NCBI RefSeq assembly: GCF_900129095.1
Contig: NZ_FQVA01000007.1
Location: 1 to 64,000, forward strand
Direction of reading: 5' to 3'
DNA from: Microbulbifer donghaiensis
GTDB taxonomy: Bacteria; Pseudomonadota; Gammaproteobacteria; Pseudomonadales; Cellvibrionaceae
DNA length: 64,000 nt
Numbering within the stretch: position 1 is the first letter of the stretch; every line of letters begins with the position of its first letter. The translations under genes were made by a program, and so were the position numbers. The notes beneath the pieces were generated by a model, which saw only the letters and a list, made by a program, of their open reading frames with translations, ran no database searches and was not told the origin of the DNA. Positions 49,865 to 58,689 of the stretch are shown here, in pieces.

Positions 49865-50287
49865 AGATATGTGCCAGGTTCGAGTGCGAAACGTCTCATG
49901 CCAGCATCTCCACGGCCTGTCGTTGGAATTGCTCAGCGCGAGTTCGATGCTGAACGAATCGAAAGTCCTGGCCGTTGGCTGCGGTTGAATCCGGCGGTGC
50001 CTACACCTCCGACTGTATTCGTCGAGATAAAAAGCTAGTCGGGGAATTTGCACTTTTCCAGATTGGTTCGTTGCCGGCAGTAACTGTCTGCGCCATGGTG
50101 TGGCCGGTGTCAGGCGAGAGTTTGCGCGCGGGTGGGCCTAGGGGGGGGGGCGGTTGGATGAGCGCTGTGCCGGGCTTAAGTCCTTCCCTTTGGGGGAAGT
50201 ATGCGGGGTGGTGATGAGCGAGGTGGTGATCGCGGCTTATTGCTCCGGGCTGCAGCGCGTCGGGTGACGGACCGCTGCAGTAGATCG
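49865..50287. other. Gap with a G10 homopolymer
   Basis: No gene is supported in this 423-base gap upstream of the porin gene. It contains an uninterrupted run of ten G at 50141-50150. The remainder shows no clear promoter boxes or repeats. Confidence 0.4.
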
Positions 50288-50992
50288 CTATTGAAGGTAC
50301 AGCCGTTGTGCGAAGCGCCGCAGTGGTGAAGTGGACTTGGATGGGGCGTCGACAGAAATCAGTGGGCTGAAGTGCGTGTCGAGGATTTCGAAGAGCGCGC
50401 GGCGCCCGGCGTCGTGAAAGATTTCCGGTGATCCGTGCCTGGCGAAATATTTGGGAAAGAGGCGCGCGATATCATCCGCTGACCACTCGAGGTGAAATTG
50501 CAGGCCCAGAATATTGTCGCCGGCAGAGAAGGCCTGGTGCGGACAAAGTTTGGACTCGGCCAGGCACCGCGCACCGGCGGGAATGGCAAAGCGGTACTTG
50601 TGGGCGTGAAACACCAGTCCGGTGCCCATTTTCCAGCCCGGCACCGGGTTGACCGGCAGCCAGCCCAGCTCTTCGGTAGGCATTTCTATCACGTCAGCAC
50701 CGAGTGCGTGGGCAAGCAGTTGTGAGCCGAGGCAAATCCCGAGAACAGGAATCGGCTGGCGAATGGCCCGACCCAGCCAGTCGATTTCCCGTGCGAGCCA
50801 GGACAGCTTTTCGCGGTCGCGCACGTCCATCAGCCCGCCGAGGACGATCAGTCCGTCGTATCCGCCGTCCGGGAGCATCTCTCTCTTGGGATCAACAATA
50901 TCCAGTGCGACGTTGCGCGCTGCGGCCCAGTCGGCGATATAGCCCGGCCCCTCGCGCCGTTCGTGCTGGATGATCAGCAGCCGGTTACCCAT
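50288..50992 (-). CDS. Class I glutamine amidotransferase-like protein
   Basis: This 234-residue stand-alone GATase1 domain has the nucleophile in GICLGSQ (Cys87) and the His-Glu pair in LQFHLEW (His167, Glu169), so the Cys-His-Glu triad is complete. Such GMP synthase-like proteins hydrolyse glutamine or gamma-glutamyl bonds for an unknown acceptor; no synthetase partner is adjacent. It begins at ATG 50992, about 75 bases downstream of the MDR oxidoreductase on the same strand. Confidence 0.9.
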   Translation of the reverse strand: MGNRLLIIQHERREGPGYIADWAAARNVALDIVDPKREMLPDGGYDGLIVLGGLMDVRDREKLSWLAREIDWLGRAIRQPIPVLGICLGSQLLAHALGADVIEMPTEELGWLPVNPVPGWKMGTGLVFHAHKYRFAIPAGARCLAESKLCPHQAFSAGDNILGLQFHLEWSADDIARLFPKYFARHGSPEIFHDAGRRALFEILDTHFSPLISVDAPSKSTSPLRRFAQRLYLQ

Positions 50993-51066
50993 GGTTAGTG
51001 AATTTCCTTCATCTCAAAATTCCTGAATCCGTCCTCAATGCTTCCCTGGGCCATGATTGGGCGGCC

Positions 51067-52092
51067 CTAGTTAACCCTGACAATCATCTTGCCGGTGTTA
51101 TCGCCGTGAAACAGGCCACTCAACGCCGCCGGAAGGCGCTCGAATCCGTCCACGATGGTTTCCCGGTAGCGGATCTCGCCGTTGCCGACCCAGGGGCCGA
51201 CCACGGCGAGCATTTCGTCCATGCGATAATTGAAATCGCGCGCGAGAATGCCCTGGACACACGCACGCTGGTACAGCATGTGGTGCAGGAATCGCGGACC
51301 GTTTTCCACCTCATCCAGGTTGCCGCTGTACTGGCTGATCTGACCACAGATAACGATGCGGGCGCGGCGATTGATGTTCGGAATCACCGCATCGGTAATA
51401 GTGCCGCCGACATTGTCGAAATAAATATCGGCGCGGATCCGCTCGGCTTTGAAAAAAGCATCCAGCTCCGCAGCGCCGTTAAACCGCCGGTAATTGATCG
51501 CACTGTCAGCGCCCAGTTCGTCACTGAGCCATTCACATTTTTCGTCGCTGCCGGCGAAGGCGACCACGCGGCAACCCGCCTTCTTGCCAAATTGCACCAC
51601 CAGCGACCCGACGGCTCCGGCGGCGCCGGAAACCAGCAGCGTGTCACCGGGGCGCGGCTGGCCGGCCTCCATCAGACCGAACCAGGCGGTTCTGCCGGGC
51701 ATGCCGAGTACCCCCAGCGCCGTGGTCACCGGCGCCAGTTGCGGATCCAGCTTGGTTGCCGCAGAAATGTGCACGCGGGAGTAGCGTTCCCAGCCGGTAT
51801 AGGCGGAGACCCAGTCCCCATCGCTAAAGGCGGCATTGCGGCTCGCGACGACACGGCCGACGACGGCGCCCCGTTGCAGCGTGTTCAGCGGATGCGGCTC
51901 TTCCCAATTGGGCTTGGCCGACTGCTGGATGCGCATATAGGGATCGACGCTGATGTAGTGGTTTTCAATCAGAACCTCGTTGGCAGCGAGATCGCTGTCC
52001 AGCGGGACGGTTTCCAGCCGGTAGTGGCTCTCATTCACCTCGCCGCTGGGGCGCTGGCAATAGATCCAGCGCTGGTTCTCTCGTGTGCTCAT
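51067..52092 (-). CDS. NADP-dependent MDR-superfamily oxidoreductase (CurA/leukotriene B4 dehydrogenase-like)
   Basis: This 341-residue zinc-free medium-chain reductase has the YISVDPYMR opening, the Rossmann nucleotide motif SGAAGAVGSLVVQFGKKAG near residue 155, and YFDNVGG followed by ICGQISQY. These are typical of NADPH-dependent alkenal/one double-bond reductases (CurA and PTGR types). It probably detoxifies reactive enals. It is divergent from a LysR gene with 96 bases between starts, so that regulator is the likely controller. Confidence 0.92.
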   Translation of the reverse strand: MSTRENQRWIYCQRPSGEVNESHYRLETVPLDSDLAANEVLIENHYISVDPYMRIQQSAKPNWEEPHPLNTLQRGAVVGRVVASRNAAFSDGDWVSAYTGWERYSRVHISAATKLDPQLAPVTTALGVLGMPGRTAWFGLMEAGQPRPGDTLLVSGAAGAVGSLVVQFGKKAGCRVVAFAGSDEKCEWLSDELGADSAINYRRFNGAAELDAFFKAERIRADIYFDNVGGTITDAVIPNINRRARIVICGQISQYSGNLDEVENGPRFLHHMLYQRACVQGILARDFNYRMDEMLAVVGPWVGNGEIRYRETIVDGFERLPAALSGLFHGDNTGKMIVRVN

Positions 52093-52188
52093 CTGGTTAC
52101 CACTGTCGACAGTCGCTCTTGTCAGGCGGCGATTCTAGCCATACATTAGTGCCCAATCGATTCTTGACCGTACGGTATTAGTTCCAAA

Positions 52189-53073
52189 ATGGAAATAGAA
52201 GACCTGGAGAAGTTTCTGGTCATAGCCGCCACCGAGAACCTGCAGCGGGCGGCGGATCGCCTGGATACCACGGCCGGTGGCCTGAGCAAGTCGCTGCGCC
52301 GTCTGGAGACCGCACTGGACACGCGCCTGTTTGACCGGGTGGGCAAGCAGATCAAGGTCAACGATGCCGGGCGCCGCCTGCAGCGGCGCGCCGCGGAAAT
52401 CGTGGCCATGACGCAGCAGACGCGGGCCGAATTCAGCGGCCTGGCCCATACCCTGGAGTGCCGTGTGGCGGCGCCGGCGATGTTGCAGTTAAAGTGGGCG
52501 GGGCGAATTCAGCAGGTGCTGGTGCAGCAACATGGAAACGCGCGTCTCTCCATGACCTCGGCCTACGAGGCGCTGGCACTGAAGATGCTGGTGCGTGGCG
52601 AGGTGGATTTCGCGTTGGTTACCGACGCCATGAGCGGGAAGATCCCGAACGGCATGTCCGTGCGTGCTATCGGTTCCACCACCATGCGGGTTGCCGCGGC
52701 ACCTTCGCATCCGCTGGTGGCGGGGCGGACGGCAAGACCGATAGAGGTGACCACGGAAACGATTCTGCAGCATCCGTTTGCGGCGCCGACGGTTTCTCCG
52801 TTCTGCGGCGAGGAGCGCGGAATCGGTAGCGATGGCTGGCGCGAGGACGCGCTGCCGCGCAAGATCGGCGCGGTGGTAAATGACTACGGTGTGCTGTGTA
52901 GTATGGTGATGAGCGGTGGGTTACTCGCCTACCTGCCGGAACAGCTGCTCGCCGAGATTGGCGCCGTGAGAATAAAGGTGGTCGATTGCCCTTATTACTG
53001 TACCGAACACCTGATTGCCGTCTGGCGCGGCGGCAGTGAAGGCTGGCTGGATCGGCTGGTGCCGGCAATCTGA
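52189..53073 (+). CDS. LysR family transcriptional regulator
   Basis: A 294-residue LysR protein with N-terminal winged helix-turn-helix (FLVIAATENLQRAADRLDTT, then LSKSLRRLE) and a substrate-binding domain (RGEVDFALVTDA; YGVLCSMVMSGGLLAYLPEQL). The helix-turn-helix is slightly unusual in having TTAGGLSK where SQPALS is common. It is divergent from the MDR oxidoreductase, which it probably controls together with its own gene. Confidence 0.92.
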   Translation: MEIEDLEKFLVIAATENLQRAADRLDTTAGGLSKSLRRLETALDTRLFDRVGKQIKVNDAGRRLQRRAAEIVAMTQQTRAEFSGLAHTLECRVAAPAMLQLKWAGRIQQVLVQQHGNARLSMTSAYEALALKMLVRGEVDFALVTDAMSGKIPNGMSVRAIGSTTMRVAAAPSHPLVAGRTARPIEVTTETILQHPFAAPTVSPFCGEERGIGSDGWREDALPRKIGAVVNDYGVLCSMVMSGGLLAYLPEQLLAEIGAVRIKVVDCPYYCTEHLIAVWRGGSEGWLDRLVPAI

Positions 53074-53345
53074 GTGTCTCCCCGTACTGTCCGGCCGCGC
53101 GTGTCGCAGGGCTTGAGCAATCGCTGGGTGCGCTCGCCCCGTGATTGCGGTCCTCGCGCTGACCAGTGCCGGTGGCGCTACCTTGAGTTCACCGCGCCCG
53201 GTCGGTAGTGGGGGTGGTCGAATAGCTGCTGCGGGCAGCATGACCATGGAGTCTGGATATTCCACTGGCGCGGCGGTGCGCGTGTTATGATAGGCGCGTT
53301 TTTTTGTCACGATTGGGGCGCGTTGCGGCGCTCGGAGGAAAAGAT

Positions 53346-54128
53346 ATGTCCTGGTTGGGCGCGGGTATTGGAGCCGGTATCGGTTTGATGTTTGGCGGCC
53401 CCATTGGCGCAGCGCTGGGCGCCTGGATCGGCAGTTCTTTCAGTGCCGGTCTGCAGCGCGTCGGCGCAGCGGCAGCCGGCCTGAACCGCGATGGGGCGCA
53501 GACGGTTTTTATCGTCACGCTGTTTTCGATGTTGGCCAAAATTGCCAAGGCGGACGGTACGGTTTCGAAAGCGGAAGTCCAGCTGATCGAAGACTTCATG
53601 CAGAACAACCTCCGCCTCAGCGCCGAGGATCGCAAGCAGGCGATCAAGATCTTTCAGAACGCCAAGACCGACAATTACAGCATCTACGACTACGCGCGCC
53701 AGTACCAGCAACTGGTGCGCAACCAGGCGATGCGCGAGATGGTTTATCGCCTGCTGTTTGCGGTCGCCTATGCCGATGGCGATCTGCATGCGGCCGAAGA
53801 GGAAATACTGCGCCGTATCCCCGGGGATCTCGGCCTGCACGATTCCATTTTCTCCACCATGCGCGGAGAGTTCGACCATCGCGCGCCGGCCTCCATGGAT
53901 AGCCTCAAACAGCATTACGATGTGCTCGGATGCTCGCCCGAAACCAACGATCGCGACCTGAAGCTGGCTTACCGCCGCAAAGCCGCCGAGTTCCATCCGG
54001 ACAAAATCGCCGCCAAGGGACTGCCGGAGGAATTTATGCGCTATGCGGAGGACCAGATGAAAAGCGTCACCGTCGCCTACGAAACCATCGTTGAAGCGCG
54101 CAAGCTTCAGGCGAGTGTCGCCTCTTAA
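53346..54128 (+). CDS. djlA: DjlA-like TerB/J-domain co-chaperone
   Basis: This 260-residue protein has a Gly-rich N-terminal hydrophobic segment (SWLGAGIGAGIGLMFGGPIG), a TerB-like helical domain (about 55-170, FSMLAKIAKADGTVSKAE) and a C-terminal J domain (about 195-258). The HPD tripeptide is intact in AAEFHPDKIAAKG. It would recruit DnaK to the membrane. AGGAGG-like sequence is close to ATG 53346, which is preferred over the in-frame start at 53304. Confidence 0.9.
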   Translation: MSWLGAGIGAGIGLMFGGPIGAALGAWIGSSFSAGLQRVGAAAAGLNRDGAQTVFIVTLFSMLAKIAKADGTVSKAEVQLIEDFMQNNLRLSAEDRKQAIKIFQNAKTDNYSIYDYARQYQQLVRNQAMREMVYRLLFAVAYADGDLHAAEEEILRRIPGDLGLHDSIFSTMRGEFDHRAPASMDSLKQHYDVLGCSPETNDRDLKLAYRRKAAEFHPDKIAAKGLPEEFMRYAEDQMKSVTVAYETIVEARKLQASVAS

Positions 54129-54163
54129 GTAGTCCGAAGCGTTCAGGTAACCGAGATATCTTT

Positions 54164-54469
54164 ATGAGCCTTGCCGAGAAAATCGAACAGAAACTGACAG
54201 CGGCTTTCGCACCGGAATATATAGAAGTGCAATGCGAGAGCCACATGCATAACGTACCTGCCGGTTCTGAGATGCATTTTCGGGTAGTACTGGTCAGCGA
54301 TGTATTTACACCACTGCGCAAGGTCCAGCGCCACCAGAAGATTTATGCGGCGCTCGCTGAAGAAATGGCCGGCCCGATTCACGCCCTTGCGCTGCACACT
54401 TACAGCCCCGAGGAGTGGGAAGGCGCCGCACCGCAGAGCCCGCAATGTCTCGGTGGCGGTAAAAAGTAA
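54164..54469 (+). CDS. bolA: BolA family protein
   Basis: This 101-residue BolA domain protein has an N-terminal KIEQKLTAAFAPEYIEV, then the conserved His-containing ESHMHNVPAGSEMHFRVVLVS and the helix-turn-helix-like RHQKIYAALAEEM. BolA proteins bind DNA and, with monothiol glutaredoxins, [2Fe-2S] clusters. It follows the DjlA-like gene by 35 bases and probably belongs to the same transcript. Confidence 0.95.
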   Translation: MSLAEKIEQKLTAAFAPEYIEVQCESHMHNVPAGSEMHFRVVLVSDVFTPLRKVQRHQKIYAALAEEMAGPIHALALHTYSPEEWEGAAPQSPQCLGGGKK

Positions 54470-54787
54470 ATTTTCAGTCGTTTTTAACGCCGATTTTTCC
54501 CTCCCATTTCCCTGCCAATGGCTCGGCGATTTTTCGACGAGCCTCTCACTGACGCACAGTTTTCTGCTTTTGCAGTATTCGTTCTTCAAAAGTCGCGCAT
54601 TTTTCTTTGCGCATTAAGAAATCTTTCCCGCCCAAATAATTAATACCGTGCCGAATTTGCAGGAAGGTTCTTTTTCAACGCCAATAATTGGTTTTTTTTT
54701 CTACAGCGGTGATTTCACGCGACTAGACTGATCATTGATTGAGCAGGTTGCTGTTTGACTTGCTGAATTTCTAAATGGAGTTAGCAA
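54470..54787. other. AT-rich gap before the OmpW cluster
   Basis: This 318-base gap has no supported gene. It is markedly AT-rich from about 54,570 onward. It holds a nine-T run at 54692-54700 and the promoter of the first OmpW gene (54700-54729). Confidence 0.5.
54700..54729 (+). promoter_or_regulatory. Promoter of OmpW paralog 1
   Basis: TCTACA (-35, 54700-54705) and TAGACT (-10, 54724-54729) are separated by 18 bases, 58 bases before the start codon. The same two hexamers recur before paralog 2, and the -10 recurs before paralog 3, at nearly identical distances. Confidence 0.7.
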
Positions 54788-55597
54788 ATGAAGATGACGC
54801 GTGTTTTAGTTCCCGTTATGGCGCCCCTGGCATTGGCGGTATCTGGTGTAGCGTCCGCAGGACCTTCTGGATATGCCCCGCCTCCGCCTCCTCCCAAGAA
54901 ACAGGAATTCATTGTTCGCGTGGGCGGTTCCTACGTCTCCCCGAGAGCGGATTCAGTTACCTTTACGGATGAGCGTTTTGATTTTCTCGATATCCGCTCA
55001 TTCCGCGGAACTGTAGATCCTGATGATGAATGGGGTTGGTTCATTAACTTTGAGTGGAAGGCAATGGATCACTTTGGCCTTGAACTCAACTATACCGATG
55101 GAGGCTCCCACAGGGGCGGCAGTGCCCGGCGTTATTTTAACTTTGTCTTACCCGACGTAACGGTTGGTAGCATTGGCGAATTCGAGCCAGAAATCACCAC
55201 GTTAATGATGAAGTGGTATCCGCTGGATCCGTCTTGCCTGGTACAACCCTATGCCGGCTTCGGGATCAACTATACGGATTTCGGTGGCGAGAAATTCCGG
55301 GGCTGGAGACGCAGAGAGCTGCGGGACCTTGGCCTCAGAAGTCGCTTCAGCATGGGTTACTCCTGGGGTTACGCGGCGCAGATCGGTGTGGACTTCAGTT
55401 TCGGCCACGACAGTGCCTGGCTGGTCAACGCGGCTGCGATCTATACGCGCGCGGAATCTGATATCCGGTTCTCGGTATTCGATGTAGACCCGGTGGCAAT
55501 ACCACAGGAGGATAGATTTTTCGAAGCCTACTCCGCCGACTACGAATATGATCCGTGGATTTTCAACCTGGGTGTCGGTTACAAATTCTCATTCTGA
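54788..55597 (+). CDS. OmpW family outer-membrane protein, paralog 1
   Basis: A 269-residue OmpW-like eight-stranded barrel with a signal peptide ending SGVASA, then a Pro-rich GYAPPPPPPKK linker and strands starting EFIVRVGGSYVSP. DHFGLELNYTD, the conserved PLDPSCLVQPYAGFGINYTDF and the C-terminal GVGYKFSF are family features. OmpW channels admit small hydrophobic molecules. GGAG is ten bases upstream of ATG 54788. First of three tandem paralogs, the most divergent in its loops. Confidence 0.88.
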   Translation: MKMTRVLVPVMAPLALAVSGVASAGPSGYAPPPPPPKKQEFIVRVGGSYVSPRADSVTFTDERFDFLDIRSFRGTVDPDDEWGWFINFEWKAMDHFGLELNYTDGGSHRGGSARRYFNFVLPDVTVGSIGEFEPEITTLMMKWYPLDPSCLVQPYAGFGINYTDFGGEKFRGWRRRELRDLGLRSRFSMGYSWGYAAQIGVDFSFGHDSAWLVNAAAIYTRAESDIRFSVFDVDPVAIPQEDRFFEAYSADYEYDPWIFNLGVGYKFSF

Positions 55598-55619
55598 GTA
55601 TTTCAATCGATACTTGAAC

Positions 55620-55647
55620 GAGGGCGCTTCGGCGCCCTCTTTTTTTT
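55620..55647 (+). terminator. Intrinsic terminator after OmpW paralog 1
   Basis: GAGGGCGC-TTCG-GCGCCCTC followed by eight T residues, a canonical tetraloop terminator. It makes the first paralog a separate transcription unit. Confidence 0.95.
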
Positions 55648-56068
55648 AAGAATTGGCAGGGCGGGATAATTTGGCGGTTCTTGACCGCATTGTTTTGACT
55701 GGCTATGCAGACTTTCCGCAGACGAAAAATCTTGCGTGCGCCGATCCATAAAGGAATACCATGAAGGTTATTATGACGACTGTATTGTGTCGGAGTAGCC
55801 CAGTGAGAATTACCGCCACTTGGGGCCGATTCCCTTCGGAAAGCGCGGCACGTATAGCACCGTTTTTTGGCGCTCATTTATACCGGGGAAAGAGCTAGCC
55901 GCCAAAATTTTGATTGGAGTTACGCGTAATTCTTCTTCTGCTCGTTGAATTTTCCGCCCATATTTTCTTCCGGCCACGCATTTTTGTTTATACGTACGCC
56001 AAAAAAATCAATGTTCCGCCAACTTTACACGAAAATTCCAAGCTTTAGGTGGGTGGTTGGGTGTTTTT

Positions 56069-56097
56069 TCTACAGGCGTTTCTTTCGTGTCTAGACT
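56069..56097 (+). promoter_or_regulatory. Promoter of OmpW paralog 2
   Basis: TCTACA (56069-56074) and TAGACT (56092-56097) with a 17-base spacer, again ending 58 bases before the start codon. It matches the paralog 1 promoter; the 420 bases before it hold nothing else that I recognise. Confidence 0.7.
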
Positions 56098-56155
56098 GAA
56101 AAATGATTGGGTTGATTGCTGTTGAATTAGCCGAATATCAATGGAGTTAAAACTT

Positions 56156-56995
56156 ATGAAAATGACGCGCATTCTGACACCTATGGCACTAGCAGTTTCC
56201 ACTGCTGTAGTTTCAGTCGCGGCATCTGCCGGCCCCTCCGGTTACGCCCCGCCGCCACCTGCGGCACCTCCGGCAGTCTATAAGGCCGGTACCGTAATGT
56301 TGCGGCTCGGCGCATCCTGGGTCGACCCGGATGACGATTCCGGCCGCTGGAGATACAACCGGGATCTATTTCCGGAGTTCGAGGGGCTCGGGTACAAGAT
56401 CGACAACGATACCGGCTGGAACTTCTCCGTGGGTTTCATGCCGATAGATCACTTCTCGATTGAGTTGGGTTACATCGGCAAAACTGAGCACGATGTCGAC
56501 TGGACCGGCCTGCTACAGCCTGTGTTTCCGGCAGTCGGACCGGAGTTTGAACCCTTGCCGGGTAAGCTCCGTGTCGGCAGTGTCGATCGCCAGACCGGTA
56601 CCCTGTTCTTTAACTGGTTCCCGGTGTGCAAGGAGTCCTGGATACAACCGTACGTCGGTCTTGGAGCCATCTACACCGACTTTGACAATCTGAGGTTCAG
56701 AACCACCGCCAACGACTATTTGTCGGATCTCAATGAGGTGTTGACGGGTCCGGCCACGATGTACTTCGAAGACGACTGGGGCTGGGGCGCCCAGTTCGGT
56801 GTTGACATCATGTTCGGGCGCGATAGCAACTGGCTGGTGAACCTCGCGGGGCAATACCACGATGTGGATACGGTAACGGATCTGCATTACGCATTCCCCC
56901 GTGAACTAGAGCCGGGAAGCTTCGTGCGCGCAGCGCGGAGAGACCTGGATCTCGATGCCTGGGTTTGGAATCTCGGAATCGGTTACAAGTTCTGA
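56156..56995 (+). CDS. OmpW family outer-membrane protein, paralog 2
   Basis: A 279-residue OmpW-like barrel. The signal peptide ends VAASA and is followed by GYAPPPPAAPPAVYKAGT. Barrel features are MLRLGASWVDPDDD, MPIDHFSIELGYIGKTEHD, FNWFPVCKESWIQPYVGLGAIYTDF and the terminal GIGYKF with aromatic end. It shares IELGYIGK and WFPVC.ESW with paralog 3 more than with paralog 1. ATG 56156 is chosen because GGAG lies nine bases upstream and the leader length then equals that of paralog 1. Confidence 0.9.
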   Translation: MKMTRILTPMALAVSTAVVSVAASAGPSGYAPPPPAAPPAVYKAGTVMLRLGASWVDPDDDSGRWRYNRDLFPEFEGLGYKIDNDTGWNFSVGFMPIDHFSIELGYIGKTEHDVDWTGLLQPVFPAVGPEFEPLPGKLRVGSVDRQTGTLFFNWFPVCKESWIQPYVGLGAIYTDFDNLRFRTTANDYLSDLNEVLTGPATMYFEDDWGWGAQFGVDIMFGRDSNWLVNLAGQYHDVDTVTDLHYAFPRELEPGSFVRAARRDLDLDAWVWNLGIGYKF

Positions 56996-57017
56996 TCTCC
57001 GGACTATCTTTTCGTGG

Positions 57018-57042
57018 AAAAAGGCGCTTCGGCGCCTTTTTT
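57018..57042 (+). terminator. Intrinsic terminator after OmpW paralog 2
   Basis: AAAAAGGCGC-TTCG-GCGCCTTTTTT is a canonical stem with a TTCG tetraloop and T tail, like the one after paralog 1. Confidence 0.92.
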
Positions 57043-57267
57043 CATGGCCGGAAACGGGGTTCAGCCAATGGTCAAGGAACATCATCGAAAATAACGGGAA
57101 CTCTGTTCGCCAGTAGCCGCTGCAGAAATGAGTAGGATTTATAATTTCCGGTCCGCAATCGGTAAAAAGCGGCGGAGCGCTGCCACAGATATTGCGCCAA
57201 CTTTGCAAAAGATTTCTTTTTATATCGTGTTTTGAATCTTTTTCGAAAGCCTGCATTTCTCAATGTC

Positions 57268-57273
57268 TAGACT
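57268..57273 (+). promoter_or_regulatory. Candidate -10 of OmpW paralog 3
   Basis: TAGACT within TGTCTAGACTGA, identical over 12 bases to the paralog 2 -10 region, 57 bases before the start codon. The TCTACA -35 of the other two copies is not found at the expected position. Confidence 0.6.
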
Positions 57274-57330
57274 GAAGTGTGACCAGGCGTTTTGCCATGG
57301 AAATTCGATCAACGAATGGAATTGTCGGTT

Positions 57331-58143
57331 ATGGAGATAACCCGAATTCGGACAATTTCGGCACTGGCTATATTCTGCGCCGCACTTCCGATTGCCGCAG
57401 TGGCGGAATCCGATGAGTATCGATACACGCTGCCGGGATCGTCAACTGCGGTATACAGCGCCGGAACCGTGATGGTGCGTCTCGGTGGCTCTTACCTTGA
57501 AGCGGATGATCAAAAAGGCAAGTGGCGTTTCGATCGGGTCCGCTATCCTTTCCTGGATGGGCTCAGGTACAAAATTAGCACTGCAAACACCTGGAACTTC
57601 ACTGCGGGTTTCATGCCTATGGACCACTTTGCGGTGGAGGTGGGCTATATCGGTAAGTCGACGCATGACCTGGATTTTCAGGGGCTTCAGTCTCCGTTTG
57701 CGGGGCGCAAGATTCGTGCCGGCGATATCGAACGACGCAGCGGCACCATCATGTTCAACTGGTTTCCTGTTTGCACGGAATCCTGGGTGCAGCCTTATGT
57801 GGGTGTCGGTTTTAATTACACGGACTTTGACGATGTGAAGCTTGGCAGGGTCGCCAACGAGTACCTGGCTGTGGTTTCCGATGGCATTGGAGAAGCGAAA
57901 GTTTTTCTGGATGACACCTGGGGTTGGGCGGCGCAGGTTGGCCTCGATGTCATGTTTGGCCCGGAAAACGACTGGTTTTTTAATGCCGCCATCCAGTACC
58001 AGGACGTGGAGGTGACTGCGGATCTGCACTTCGCGGTGCCCGGCGTAATCATCCCCAAGACATTCGTCCACGCCGCCAGAACACGGGTCGAATTCGATCC
58101 CTGGATCTACAGCATTGGATTTGGTTACAAGTTCCGCTTGTAA
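57331..58143 (+). CDS. OmpW family outer-membrane protein, paralog 3
   Basis: A 270-residue OmpW-like barrel with a signal peptide ending AAVAES. It lacks the Pro-rich linker of the other two. MVRLGGSYLEADD, MPMDHFAVEVGYIGKSTHD, FNWFPVCTESWVQPYVGVGFNYTDF and C-terminal GFGYKFRL follow the family. ATG 57331 is chosen by alignment with the paralog starts, although ATG 57316 and 57292 are in frame. No intrinsic terminator is seen after it. Confidence 0.88.
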   Translation: MEITRIRTISALAIFCAALPIAAVAESDEYRYTLPGSSTAVYSAGTVMVRLGGSYLEADDQKGKWRFDRVRYPFLDGLRYKISTANTWNFTAGFMPMDHFAVEVGYIGKSTHDLDFQGLQSPFAGRKIRAGDIERRSGTIMFNWFPVCTESWVQPYVGVGFNYTDFDDVKLGRVANEYLAVVSDGIGEAKVFLDDTWGWAAQVGLDVMFGPENDWFFNAAIQYQDVEVTADLHFAVPGVIIPKTFVHAARTRVEFDPWIYSIGFGYKFRL

Positions 58144-58285
58144 TCCCGGGCCGAGGCAGTGCGGTTTCTGTGCCACAGGTTCGCGAATGGCATGCCGGTA
58201 TCTTTCCCGAGCACTGCTGGCAGGAGTATCTTTAGTGCTGGCAGTGCGCCATCCAATAGAAAATCCATAACAGCAGGGCTCAGAT

Positions 58286-58558
58286 ATGAGTTCACCCGTC
58301 GTCGCCAATAACCTGCCCAAGCGTGTCCACCTCGAAGCCGGCCAAGCCTACTTCTTCTGCGTTTGCGGGCGCTCTGCCAATCAACCATTTTGCGACGGCA
58401 GCCACAAGGAAACGGACCTGAAGCCGATGAAGTTCACCGTGCAGGAGAGCGGTGATTTCTGGCTGTGCTGCTGCAAGCACACCGAGAACCGGCCCTTTTG
58501 TGATGGTCACCACAACCAGTTCACCCCGGCAGATGTGGGGCAGGAGAGGCCGCTGTAA
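58286..58558 (+). CDS. Double CDGSH iron-sulfur protein
   Basis: This 90-residue protein carries two CDGSH-type [2Fe-2S] sites, each Cys-x-Cys-x8-Cys-x3-His. They are Cys25/Cys27/Cys36/His40 (PFCDGSH) and Cys61/Cys63/Cys72/His76 (PFCDGHH). Tandem CDGSH proteins of this size are common in bacteria and are thought to transfer electrons or clusters. It lies 142 bases after the third OmpW gene and has no operon partner. Confidence 0.93.
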   Translation: MSSPVVANNLPKRVHLEAGQAYFFCVCGRSANQPFCDGSHKETDLKPMKFTVQESGDFWLCCCKHTENRPFCDGHHNQFTPADVGQERPL

Positions 58559-58595
58559 TCGGCTGTAAGCTGGTGCGGTAGCCTCTCAGCACACT

Positions 58596-58608
58596 TGTGA
58601 TACCATCG
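58596..58608 (+). promoter_or_regulatory. Shared 13-mer upstream of diguanylate cyclase 1
   Basis: TGTGATACCATCG occurs here, 81 bases before the first cyclase gene, and again at 61115-61127 before the second. TACCAT could be a -10 element. The sharing may be residual homology from gene duplication or a common control site. Confidence 0.4.
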
Positions 58609-58689
58609 TTCCTTAGTTAGCCGGGCCGCACAGGGAAGCTGTGGCAGTGCTTGCCAATAATGACATAACAATGACACGGGCTTTTAGGG

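Noticed and set aside
54692..54700. Nine-T run as a terminator for bolA
   Set aside because: No stem precedes it; it overlaps the -35 region of the OmpW promoter instead.
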